A stretch of 46,146 nucleotides of DNA from Gallionella sp. UBA4121 (GTDB lineage: Bacteria; Pseudomonadota; Gammaproteobacteria; Burkholderiales; Gallionellaceae): positions 12,704-58,849 of the forward strand of contig DFWZ01000033.1 of NCBI GenBank assembly GCA_002381565.1, in the 5' to 3' direction. The first letter of the stretch is position 1, and each line of letters begins with the position of its first letter. Below, one piece after another: positions 17,123 through 25,273 of the stretch. A program made the translations under genes and the position numbers. The notes below the pieces were generated by a model, which saw only the letters and a list, made by a program, of their open reading frames with translations, was not told the origin of the DNA and did no database searches.

Positions 17123-19061
17123 GTGCCAGATCCAGAACATGCAACACCAGTTGCTCGAAACTGATACCCGCCTGACGGGCCGCCATGGGTACCAGGCTGT
17201 GATCTGTCATGCCGGGTGAGGTATTCGCTTCCAGCACGTAAGGTTGTCCGGTCTCGCTCATCAGAAAATCCACACGCCCCCAGCCTTGTCCGCCTATCAG
17301 AGCAAAGGCCAATAAAGCCTGCCGCTGCATCTCGGCTTCCTGAGCAGCATCAAGACCGCTCGGGCACAGATAGCGCGTGTCATCGCGCAGGTATTTCGCC
17401 TCAAAATCGTAGAATTCATTGGCAGGTTCAATCTTGATCACCGGCAAAGCCTGCTCCCCCAGTATCGCCACGGTATATTCGCCGCCACCGATGAAACGCT
17501 CCGCGATTACCAGCTTGTCGTATTTAACGGCATGCCGGTAGGCTTCCTGCAACTCTCCCTCTGTCTTGACCTTGCTGATGCCAACACTGGAGCCTTCATT
17601 TGCGGGCTTGACGAATAACGGCAAGCCCAGTTTTCCAACCACCTCTGCACTGACACTTTGTCCGTTGATCATCAGAAAGTCCGGTACCGGCAATCCGCCT
17701 GCCTGCCACACCAGCTTGCTGCGCCACTTGTCCATCCCCAGAGCAGAGGCCATCACGCCACTGCCTGTGTAAGGAATTCCCAGCAATTCCAGCGCGCCCT
17801 GCACCGTACCGTCTTCGCCAAAGCGTCCGTGCAGTGCGATGAAGGCGCGATCAAACCCCTCATCCACCAGCGCCTGTAAATTTCGCGTTGCAGGGTCAAA
17901 GGCGTGCGCGTCCACGCCGCTGCGCTGCAAGGCTGCCAGTACGGCCGCACCGCTTTTGAGCGAGACTTCACGCTCTGCGGAACGACCGCCAAACAGCACG
18001 GCGACTTTGCCAAAAGAACCCGCGGAAGGCAGCTGGTAGCTGGCAGCACCACCGTCATTCGTCTCTTTTTTATTCATTTTCACCTGTACATCGCCTATGA
18101 TTTTTACTTCCGGATGCAGCAGCACCCCAGTTTGACTCGCGACCGTCTCACGCACCAGGCTGATCAGGCTTTCGATATCATCCGCCGTAGCGCCGCCGAC
18201 ATTGACAATAAAATTTGCATGTTTGTCAGATACCTGAGCACCGCCGATTTTCCTGCCTTTCAGCCCGCACAGTTCAATCAGGCGCGCCGCATGATCCCCC
18301 GGCGGATTGCGGAACACGGATCCGGCATTCGGGAAATTCAACGGCTGACTCACAATGCGTTTGCTCAGCAACGCCTTGATTTGCTGCCGTGCGATGTCGC
18401 CATCACCCTGTTCGAATGAAAGCCATGCTCCGACAAATATTTCTGAGGATTCGGAATTCAGGAGTCGGGATTCAGTAAAACCGGCGCTCGCATCCTGCAT
18501 CCTGTATCCTGCATCCTGAATCCTTGTTACGCTCCGGTAGCCAATCTCGTATTCCCCGGGTGTACGCGTCAGCAACTCACCGCTGCGTGTCACCACTTGC
18601 ACCTTCACCACGTGTTGCCATGTGTCGCCGCCATAGCACCCTGCATTCATCGCCAGCATGCCGCCCAGCGTTCCCGGAATACCGGCGAAAAATTCCGCAC
18701 CCAGGCAGCCGTGCAAGGCTGCAAAGCGTGCCAGCTTCGCACCCGGCACGCCGGCTTGTGCGTAAATCAGCCCATCGGCCTGCAAGCTCAGTTCTTTCAA
18801 GGCACCGTGCAGCAACAAAACCGTGCCCATGATCCCACCGTCGCGCACCAGCAGATTGCTGCCAAGCCCCACGGCAAGCAAGGGTTCAGCAGATGGCAGA
18901 CTGCACAAAAACACCCGCAGGTCATCCAGATCAGCGGGCTGATAAAACCGTGCAGCCACACCACCGGCACGCCAACTGGTGTGACGACGCATGGGCTCGT
19001 CGAGACTCAACTTGCCCCGCAGCACTGCCTTGATGAATTGCCCCGATTCGCTCATATTCAT
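17112..19061 (-). CDS. murB-ddl: continuous MurB-Ddl reading frame (UDP-MurNAc dehydrogenase plus D-Ala-D-Ala ligase)
   Basis: One open frame of 649 codons covers two enzymes that are normally separate. Residues 1-328 are MurB (FAD-dependent reduction of UDP-GlcNAc-enolpyruvate): GIPGTLGGMLAMNAGCYG, catalytic Ser248 in NAGSVFRNP and Glu318 in HPEV. Residues about 352-649 are Ddl, an ATP-grasp ligase, with VAVLFGGRSAEREVSLKSG, KPANEGSSVGIS and N613 in EANTSPGMT. No stop lies between them. An internal ATG at 18077 preceded by AGGTGA could restart translation and give a 321-residue Ddl. The linker and a loop in MurB (about 180-205) are built from heptanucleotide repeats. The start overlaps the murC stop (ATGA). 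Confidence 0.93.
   Translation of the reverse strand: MNMSESGQFIKAVLRGKLSLDEPMRRHTSWRAGGVAARFYQPADLDDLRVFLCSLPSAEPLLAVGLGSNLLVRDGGIMGTVLLLHGALKELSLQADGLIYAQAGVPGAKLARFAALHGCLGAEFFAGIPGTLGGMLAMNAGCYGGDTWQHVVKVQVVTRSGELLTRTPGEYEIGYRSVTRIQDAGYRMQDASAGFTESRLLNSESSEIFVGAWLSFEQGDGDIARQQIKALLSKRIVSQPLNFPNAGSVFRNPPGDHAARLIELCGLKGRKIGGAQVSDKHANFIVNVGGATADDIESLISLVRETVASQTGVLLHPEVKIIGDVQVKMNKKETNDGGAASYQLPSAGSFGKVAVLFGGRSAEREVSLKSGAAVLAALQRSGVDAHAFDPATRNLQALVDEGFDRAFIALHGRFGEDGTVQGALELLGIPYTGSGVMASALGMDKWRSKLVWQAGGLPVPDFLMINGQSVSAEVVGKLGLPLFVKPANEGSSVGISKVKTEGELQEAYRHAVKYDKLVIAERFIGGGEYTVAILGEQALPVIKIEPANEFYDFEAKYLRDDTRYLCPSGLDAAQEAEMQRQALLAFALIGGQGWGRVDFLMSETGQPYVLEANTSPGMTDHSLVPMAARQAGISFEQLVLHVLDLAHVG
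18028..18048. repeat. heptanucleotide repeats at the murB-ddl junction
   Basis: Three tandem 7-base units on the plus strand: GGCAGCT, GGTAGCT, GGCAGCA. They encode AASYQLP in the linker between MurB and Ddl, near the place where a MurB stop would be expected. They resemble the units at 25284-25311 and 46118-46138. Confidence 0.75.
18447..18525. repeat. inverted pair of heptanucleotide repeat tracts inside murB
   Basis: The left tract (18447-18474) has four 7-base units of GGATTCA type; the right tract (18491-18525) has five units of CATCCTG type, the reverse complement of the same motif. A 16-base spacer separates them, so the whole can fold back on itself. It adds about 26 residues to MurB without breaking the frame. 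Confidence 0.85.
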
Positions 19062-20458
19062 GTCTGTGCCATCTGTTTGACCGCCCCCGGCACATTACCG
19101 ACAGATCCCGCACCCATGGTCAGGATCACATCACCGTCTTTCGCCAGTTGCAGTACAACCTGCGGCATGTCTGCAATATTCTCGACGAAAACAGCTTCGT
19201 GTTGCCCCGCCAGACGCAGCGCATGCATCATGGCGCGGCCATCCGCCGCCACCAGCGGTTTCTCGCCTGCCGCATATACTTCCGCCAGCACCAGCACATC
19301 CACACCGCACAGGATTTTCACGAAATCTTCAAACAGATCGCGGGTCCGGGTATAGCGATGCGGCTGGAATGCCAGCACAAGACGGCGGCCAGGGAATGCG
19401 CCTCGCACCGCAGCCAGTGTCGCCGCCATCTCGACCGGATGATGGCCGTAATCATCGATCAGGGTAAAACTGCCGCCCCCCTGCAACCCCACTTCCCCAT
19501 AACGCTGAAAACGCCTTCCTACGCCCTCGAATTCGGCCAGCGCGTCCACGATAGATTGATCAGGCACACCTATTTCCAGCGCGATCGCAATGGCAGCCAG
19601 TGCATTCAACACGTTGTGATCCCCGGCCAGGTTGAGGGTAATGTCGAGATCCTTGGGCGTGCCGTTCTGGCGGCATTGCGCGGTGAACAGCATTTGTCCG
19701 CCGCGTGGCCGCACGTTCACGGCGCGGATCTGTGCAGCCTCATCAAAACCATACGTGGTCACGGGTTTGGTGATGCGTGGCAAAATCTCGCGTACGTTGG
19801 CGTCATCCACACACAGCATTGCCCGGCCATAGAATGGCAGATGCTCCACGAAATCCACGAAGGCCTGTTTGAGGCGCGAAAAATCATGGCCGTAGGTCTC
19901 CATATGGTCCGCATCGATATTAGTGATCACCGCCAGTATCGGTTGCAGATACAGGAATGAGGCGTCTGACTCATCCGCTTCCACGACGATGAATTCGCCT
20001 GTTCCGAGCTTGGCATTTGTGCCGCTGCTGTTGAGCCTGCCGCCGATCACAAATGTGGGATCGAACCCGCCACGACCCAATATGCTGGCCGTCAACGATG
20101 TCGTCGTGGTCTTGCCGTGCGTACCAGCCACTGCAATTCCCTGACGCAAACGCATCAACTCCGCCAGCATCATCGCGCGCGGCACGACAGGAATATGGCG
20201 TGCGCGTGCGGCCATGACTTCCGGATTGTCCTGCCCCACGGCGGTGGACACCACCACCGCATCGGCATTTAACAGATTCTGTTCGGCATGACCAATAGAG
20301 ACAGTCACACCCAGTTGACGCAGACGTTTTGTCACCGCGTTATCATTAAGATCAGAACCACTCACCCCGAAACCCAGATTGAGCAACACCTCAGCAATAC
20401 CGTTCATCCCCGAACCACCGATACCGACGAAATGAATGTGCTTGATTTTGTGTTTCAT
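19058..20458 (-). CDS. murC: UDP-N-acetylmuramate--L-alanine ligase
   Basis: A 466-residue cytoplasmic Mur ligase adding L-Ala to UDP-MurNAc. The start at 20458 is fixed by an ATGA overlap with the murG stop and gives MKHKIKHIHFVGIGGSGMNG, the N-terminal dinucleotide-like motif of MurC. The ATP site is GTHGKTTTT at 112-120. Further landmarks are EADESDASF, NIDADHMETY and DDYGHHPVE. Its stop overlaps the murB start (ATGA). Confidence 0.98.
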   Translation of the reverse strand: MKHKIKHIHFVGIGGSGMNGIAEVLLNLGFGVSGSDLNDNAVTKRLRQLGVTVSIGHAEQNLLNADAVVVSTAVGQDNPEVMAARARHIPVVPRAMMLAELMRLRQGIAVAGTHGKTTTTSLTASILGRGGFDPTFVIGGRLNSSGTNAKLGTGEFIVVEADESDASFLYLQPILAVITNIDADHMETYGHDFSRLKQAFVDFVEHLPFYGRAMLCVDDANVREILPRITKPVTTYGFDEAAQIRAVNVRPRGGQMLFTAQCRQNGTPKDLDITLNLAGDHNVLNALAAIAIALEIGVPDQSIVDALAEFEGVGRRFQRYGEVGLQGGGSFTLIDDYGHHPVEMAATLAAVRGAFPGRRLVLAFQPHRYTRTRDLFEDFVKILCGVDVLVLAEVYAAGEKPLVAADGRAMMHALRLAGQHEAVFVENIADMPQVVLQLAKDGDVILTMGAGSVGNVPGAVKQMAQT

Positions 20459-21516
20459 TCCGCCAACTCCTTGCATACGTCAGCCACAGCTTCGGCCGCA
20501 TGATTTTTTGCCACGCTGCGGGCTTTTTGTGCCATTTCCAGCAACTTTTCCCGTCCCAGCCCCATCAACAACTGCGCCAGCTTGTCCGCATTCAGCTCTG
20601 ACTGTGGCAGTAATATCGCAGCTCCACGATCGCTTAAGAAACGTGCGTTATGCGTCTGATGATCGTCCACCGCAAACGGGAACGGAATCAACAGGCTGGC
20701 CACGCCCGCAGCTGCCAGCTCGGCCACTGTCAGCGCACCTGCGCGGCATACCACCAGATCGGCATTTGCATAAGCTGCGGCCATGTCTGAAATAAATGGC
20801 TGTATGTCAGCCTGTGCGCCCAACTGCTGATACAAAGCCACAACTGCCGCATGATGAGGCTTGCCGGTCTGATGCAAGACATTGGGACGCGTCTCCAGGG
20901 GCATTTCTGCGAGTGCCTGCGGCACGGTTTCATTCAGCGCCCTGGCGCCCAGGCTGCCGCCCACTATCAGCACGTTTAAGCTGCCGGTGCGTATTGCATA
21001 ACGCTGCTCCGGCGGGGCCAGCTCCGTGATCTGGCGGCGTACCGGATTGCCGCACCAGAGCGCTTTTGGCAACACATCGGGAAAACCTGTAAGCACTCGG
21101 TTTGCCACACGTGCCAGTACCTTGTTGCTCAAACCTGCTACTGAATTCTGTTCATGGATCACCAGCGGACGACGCAGCAGGACCGCCATCAAGCCGCCCG
21201 GAAACGTGATGTAGCCGCCCATCCCCAGCACCACATCGGGTCTGTAGCGCAGCATCGCACCTGCGCTTTGCCACAAGGCAACCATTAAATTAAAAGGGAG
21301 CAACAACTTGCGCAGCAAGCCCTTGCCGCGCAACCCTGCGAAACGCACCTTAGCCATCTGGTATCCGTGTTTCGGCACCAGATCCGCTTCCATGCTGTTC
21401 GGCGCACCCAGCCAGGTCACCTGCCAACCCTGCCCGCGCAGGATGTCGGCAACGGCCAGAGCGGGGAAGATGTGCCCTCCAGTGCCGCCTGCCATGATCA
21501 GGATAGAGCGACTCAT
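20455..21516 (-). CDS. murG: lipid II synthase MurG (UDP-GlcNAc transferase)
   Basis: A 353-residue peripheral membrane glycosyltransferase (GT28) that adds GlcNAc to lipid I. The start at 21516 gives MSRSILIMAGGTGGHIFPAL, with the GGTGGH loop at 10-15; a longer in-frame ATG at 21645 would add 43 residues with no counterpart in MurG. GGGGGA precedes the chosen ATG. Other motifs: GMGGYITFPGG, HEQNSVAGLSNK, CRAGALTVAEL and PFAVDDHQTHNA. The bases immediately upstream carry what looks like an abandoned ftsW tail. Confidence 0.97.
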   Translation of the reverse strand: MSRSILIMAGGTGGHIFPALAVADILRGQGWQVTWLGAPNSMEADLVPKHGYQMAKVRFAGLRGKGLLRKLLLPFNLMVALWQSAGAMLRYRPDVVLGMGGYITFPGGLMAVLLRRPLVIHEQNSVAGLSNKVLARVANRVLTGFPDVLPKALWCGNPVRRQITELAPPEQRYAIRTGSLNVLIVGGSLGARALNETVPQALAEMPLETRPNVLHQTGKPHHAAVVALYQQLGAQADIQPFISDMAAAYANADLVVCRAGALTVAELAAAGVASLLIPFPFAVDDHQTHNARFLSDRGAAILLPQSELNADKLAQLLMGLGREKLLEMAQKARSVAKNHAAEAVADVCKELAE

Positions 21517-21547
21517 GCAGGCATCCCCCGTGCAAGTCGAAAATTTT
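21513..21547 (-). other. relic of the original ftsW 3' end next to the murG start
   Basis: Read on the minus strand, these bases encode ENFRLARGMPA and a stop, with that stop overlapping the murG ATG (ATGA), as seen at most other junctions of this cluster. The active ftsW ends 61 bases earlier in transcription with nearly the same tail, ENRRLARGMPA. So the tail sequence is present twice, in the same frame register relative to murG. Confidence 0.7.
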
Positions 21548-21580
21548 GACGCAGATACTGCACAGACTTTGTCTGCGCCG

Positions 21581-21641
21581 AAACCGAAGGTTGGAAATTT
21601 TTTGATTTCATGCCGGCATCCCTCTTGCCAACCTTCGGTTT
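21581..21641. repeat. 14-bp inverted repeat at the ftsW end
   Basis: AAACCGAAGGTTGG (21581-21594) and CCAACCTTCGGTTT (21628-21641) are perfect inverted arms with a 33-base loop. The right arm lies inside the last codons of ftsW and the left arm lies in the ftsW-murG gap. A smaller palindrome, CAGAC...GTCTG, sits beside it (about 21562-21576). Confidence 0.75.
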
Positions 21642-22771
21642 TCATAATCGACTCGCAGCAGCACGGCGGCGGCGATGCAGTTCACCACCACGCCGCTGCC
21701 GCCGAAACTCAAAAATGGCAACGTCAAACCCTTGGTCGGGAGCACCCCCATATTCACGCCGATGTTGATGGTCGCCTGCACGCCTATCCAAACACCGATG
21801 CCCTGCGCCACCAGGGCTGAAAAATTACGCTCCAGAAACGCGGCATGCCTGCCGATCCCAAACGCACGTATCACCACCAGTGCGAACAGCAAAATGACAC
21901 AGACAACACCTGTCAGGCCCAGTTCTTCAGCGATCACCGCCATCAGGAAATCGGTATGCGCCTCCGGCAAATAGAATAATTTTTCCACACTGGCGCCCAA
22001 CCCTACGCCAAACCATTCGCCTCGCCCGAATGCGATCAACGCATGACTGAGTTGATAGCCCTTGCCATACGGGTCTGCCCAGGGATCCATGAAGCCGATC
22101 ACGCGCTGCATCCGGTAGGGTGATGAAAATATCAGTGCCGCAAATGCCATCGGCAGCGCTACCAGCAATGCTCCGAATACCTTAACGTTGAAGCCGCCCA
22201 GCCATAACGTGCAAATGGCGATCGACAGGACCACTACAAACGCGCCCATGTCCGGTTCCTGCAACAACAAACCGCCAACCATCAACATCACAGCAAACAT
22301 TGGCAAAAATGCTTTCATGAACAAATGCTTTACTACTCCCTTGCGAACCGTGTAATCGGCGGCATACATCACCGCGAACAATTTCATCAATTCGGAAGGC
22401 TGCAAATTGATCACGAACAGCGACAGCCAGCGGCGGCTGCCATTTACTTCACGTCCGATATGCGGAATCAGCACCAGCAGCAAAAGGGCTGCGCCTGCCA
22501 GAAACAGATAAGGCGCATAGGTCTGCCACAGTTGCACCGGCACCTGAAACGCAAACACGCCGGCCAGCAATCCAACCACGATGAACATGCTGTGCCGCAT
22601 CAGGTAATACGTGGCCTGATGCCCGGTAAATTTGCTGCCCTCGGCGGTTGCAATGGAAGAGGAATACACCATCACCAGCCCAATGGACAGCAGAGCGATG
22701 AACACCCATATCAGCAGATTATCGAACTGAGCCTGCGGGGGCGGCGTGCGCGTCCTGACTAAAGAAGCCAT
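21608..22771 (-). CDS. ftsW: SEDS peptidoglycan polymerase FtsW
   Basis: A 387-residue polytopic membrane protein, the septal glycosyltransferase that works with FtsI. It shows about ten membrane segments and SEDS landmarks: SRRWLSLFVINLQPSELMK, QEPDMGAFVV, DPWADPYGKGYQLSHALIA, GRGEWFGVGLGAS, and the EAHTDFLMAVIAEELG loop. The start overlaps the murD end by 13 bases. The C-terminus RRLARGMPA is encoded within one arm of an inverted repeat, and a second copy of the same tail lies next to murG, so the gene appears to have exchanged its last codons. Confidence 0.97.
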   Translation of the reverse strand: MASLVRTRTPPPQAQFDNLLIWVFIALLSIGLVMVYSSSIATAEGSKFTGHQATYYLMRHSMFIVVGLLAGVFAFQVPVQLWQTYAPYLFLAGAALLLLVLIPHIGREVNGSRRWLSLFVINLQPSELMKLFAVMYAADYTVRKGVVKHLFMKAFLPMFAVMLMVGGLLLQEPDMGAFVVVLSIAICTLWLGGFNVKVFGALLVALPMAFAALIFSSPYRMQRVIGFMDPWADPYGKGYQLSHALIAFGRGEWFGVGLGASVEKLFYLPEAHTDFLMAVIAEELGLTGVVCVILLFALVVIRAFGIGRHAAFLERNFSALVAQGIGVWIGVQATINIGVNMGVLPTKGLTLPFLSFGGSGVVVNCIAAAVLLRVDYENRRLARGMPA

Positions 22772-24165
22772 GCGCCCTCCCCGGCCAGCTTGCGCACTTC
22801 CAACCTGAAAACTTCAGCGCGATGCGCGTAATTGCGGTACATATCAAAACTGGCACACGCAGGGGATAACAGCACCGCGTCTCCTGCAAGCGCCTGTTTT
22901 GCGGCTAGCCCGACCGCATCATTCATGTCGTTTGCCCGCAGCACCGGGACTTCGCAATCCTGCAATGCCGCAGCAATCAATGGTGCATCCCGACCTATCA
23001 GCACAACCGCACGGGCGTGTTGCGTCACGGCAAGCTTTAAGGGTGAAAAATCCTGCTCCTTGCCCACACCCCCCGCAATCAGTACCGATTTGCAACCCAG
23101 ACCCGCCAGAGCGGCAACGGTAGCCCCCACATTGGTTCCTTTGGAATCATCGTAAAAGTTCACCTCGTTTATCCGGGCAATTCGTTCCACGCGATGCGGC
23201 AATCCCTTGAACCCCTTCAACGCTTCCAGCAGCACCGGCATTGGTAAATCAATCGAGCGACACAAAGCCAGCGCTGCCTGTGCATTGGCGAGATTGTGCA
23301 GTCCGGCAAGTTGCAGTTCCGAGGCCTTGATCAGGCGCTGTCCGCCCTGCACCAGCCAGATTTCATCAGCTTCTCTTTCAATGCCAAAATCAGATTCACG
23401 CTCAGGCAGATTCAGACCGAAGGTGATGAATGCCTGTCCGGCGCGCTTCATGCCGATGCTGCGCGCATCGTCCCTGTTCAGCACCTGGAAGGCGGCACCT
23501 TCCAGTATGTTTTGCTTCGCCGCCGCGTATGCATCGATACCTGCATAGCGATCCAGATGATCTTCGCTGATATTCAGCACCGCAGCCGCAGCTGTCTTCA
23601 GACTTTTCGTCGTTTCCAGCTGGAAGCTGGACAGCTCCAGCACCCACACTTGAGGCTGATTTTCACCTCGTTCCAGCACCACATCCAGCACCGCAGGCGA
23701 AATATTGCCGGCCGCCACCGCGTCTTTTCCTGCCGCTCTGCACAGGTGCGCCACCAGACTGGTCACCGTGGTCTTGCCGTTCGATCCGGTAATCGCAATA
23801 ATCTTAGCCACCCCTCCTGAATCCTTAATCCTGCATCCTGCATCCCGCATCTGTTGAGCAAAGAACTCAATGTCGCCGGCCACGGGTATGCCTCGCGCTA
23901 CGGCACTCGCCACAAACGGCTCACTCAACGGCACACCCGGGCTGATCGCGATCAGATCGATGCCGTCAAACAAGGCATCGCTGAATTCACCACAAAATAT
24001 CTGTTCGGCCGACACATGCCCGGCAACCTCCTCCAATCCCGGCGGCATGGCGCGGCTATCTGCGACGCGCAGGCGTGCGCCCTGCGCGCTCAACCAGCGC
24101 ACCATGGATAGCCCTGTCTCACCGAGACCGAGTACCAGTACAGATTTGTTTGCCAAACTTTTCAA
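22759..24165 (-). CDS. murD: UDP-MurNAc-L-alanine--D-glutamate ligase
   Basis: A 468-residue Mur ligase adding D-Glu. It uses a TTG start at 24165 with AGGGA upstream. The N-terminal domain begins VLVLGLGETGLSMVRWL. The ATP motif is GSNGKTT at 127-133; NISEDHLDRY and YDDSKGTNVGATVAAL mark the central and C-terminal domains. Between the first domain and the ATP motif, residues 106-117 (MRDAGCRIKDSG) are encoded by five heptanucleotide units and appear to be an insertion. Confidence 0.97.
   Translation of the reverse strand: MKSLANKSVLVLGLGETGLSMVRWLSAQGARLRVADSRAMPPGLEEVAGHVSAEQIFCGEFSDALFDGIDLIAISPGVPLSEPFVASAVARGIPVAGDIEFFAQQMRDAGCRIKDSGGVAKIIAITGSNGKTTVTSLVAHLCRAAGKDAVAAGNISPAVLDVVLERGENQPQVWVLELSSFQLETTKSLKTAAAAVLNISEDHLDRYAGIDAYAAAKQNILEGAAFQVLNRDDARSIGMKRAGQAFITFGLNLPERESDFGIEREADEIWLVQGGQRLIKASELQLAGLHNLANAQAALALCRSIDLPMPVLLEALKGFKGLPHRVERIARINEVNFYDDSKGTNVGATVAALAGLGCKSVLIAGGVGKEQDFSPLKLAVTQHARAVVLIGRDAPLIAAALQDCEVPVLRANDMNDAVGLAAKQALAGDAVLLSPACASFDMYRNYAHRAEVFRLEVRKLAGEGAWLL
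23814..23848. repeat. heptanucleotide repeat tract inside murD
   Basis: Five tandem 7-base units on the plus strand (CTCCTGA, ATCCTTA, ATCCTGC, ATCCTGC, ATCCCGC). Read on the coding strand they are GCAGGAT-type units, the same family as in murB and murF. They encode residues 106-117. Confidence 0.8.
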
Positions 24166-24185
24166 TGTTTTTCCCTGAAATCAGA

Positions 24186-25271
24186 CTATCTAAGTTTCAA
24201 CGTCGCCAGGCCCAGCAATACCAGCAACATGGTGATAATCCAGAAACGCACGACAACCTGCGTTTCCTTCCAGCCCTTGAGCTCATAGTGATGGTGAAGA
24301 GGCGCCATGCGGAACACGCGACGACCCGTCAGCTTGAACGAAGCGACCTGGATGACCACCGACAAAGTCTCCACTACGAACACGCCGCCCATGATGAACA
24401 ACACCAGTTCCTGCCGCACGATCACCGCGACCACGCCGAGCGCCGCACCCAGCGCCAGTGCGCCTACATCGCCCATGAAGACTTCCGCCGGATAGGCGTT
24501 GAACCACAGAAAGGCCAGGCCTGCACCGGCAATGCCACCGCAGAACACCGCCAATTCACCTGCGCCCGGGATATAGGGGATACCTAAATATTTTGCAAAC
24601 ACGGCATTGCCCGCAACATAGGCAAATAGCGCCAGCGCGCTGCTCACCATCACGGTAGGCATGATCGCCAAGCCATCGAGCCCATCGGTCAAATTCACCG
24701 CATTGCTGGTTCCGACAATCACAAAATAGGCCAATGCGATAAACGCTGCCGCACCCAGTGGAAACACCAGAAACTTCATGAACGGCACGATCATTTCGGT
24801 CTGCGCCGGCAGACTCGCCGTATTCCACAGGTAAACTGCAACCACCAACGCAATGATGGACTGCCAGAACATTTTGGCTTTAGCCGACAATCCCTTGGGG
24901 TTGCGATGCACCACCTTGCGATAGTCATCAACCCAGCCAACCACGCCAAAACCCAGCGTAGTGAACAACACCACCCATACGTAATGGTTCTGCAAGTCGC
25001 CCCACAACAAGGTTGTAATCGCTATAGACGTCAGGATCAGCGCACCGCCCATGGTAGGTGTGCCCGCCTTGACCAGATGTGTTTGCGGCCCGTCCGTGCG
25101 CACGGACTGGCCGATTTTGTAGGCAGTCAGCTTGCGTATCATCGCCGGTCCCACCAGAAATGAAATCCCCAGTGCCGTCATGGCGGACAAAACGGTGCGC
25201 AGCGTGATGTAATTGAATACGCTGAAAAAACGTACATCCTGAGCCAGCCATTGTGTGAGTGCTAATAACAT
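24186..25271 (-). CDS. mraY: phospho-MurNAc-pentapeptide transferase MraY
   Basis: A 361-residue integral membrane enzyme, the usual length, that makes lipid I from UDP-MurNAc-pentapeptide and undecaprenyl phosphate. The start at 25271 (MLLALTQWLAQDV) has AAGGA at good spacing and follows the murF stop by two bases. Signature parts: KAGTPTMGGALIL, NAVNLTDGLDGLA with the catalytic Asp residues, FNAYPAEVFMGDVGAL, and APLHHHYELKGW. Confidence 0.98.
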   Translation of the reverse strand: MLLALTQWLAQDVRFFSVFNYITLRTVLSAMTALGISFLVGPAMIRKLTAYKIGQSVRTDGPQTHLVKAGTPTMGGALILTSIAITTLLWGDLQNHYVWVVLFTTLGFGVVGWVDDYRKVVHRNPKGLSAKAKMFWQSIIALVVAVYLWNTASLPAQTEMIVPFMKFLVFPLGAAAFIALAYFVIVGTSNAVNLTDGLDGLAIMPTVMVSSALALFAYVAGNAVFAKYLGIPYIPGAGELAVFCGGIAGAGLAFLWFNAYPAEVFMGDVGALALGAALGVVAVIVRQELVLFIMGGVFVVETLSVVIQVASFKLTGRRVFRMAPLHHHYELKGWKETQVVVRFWIITMLLVLLGLATLKLR

Positions 25272-25273
25272 GC

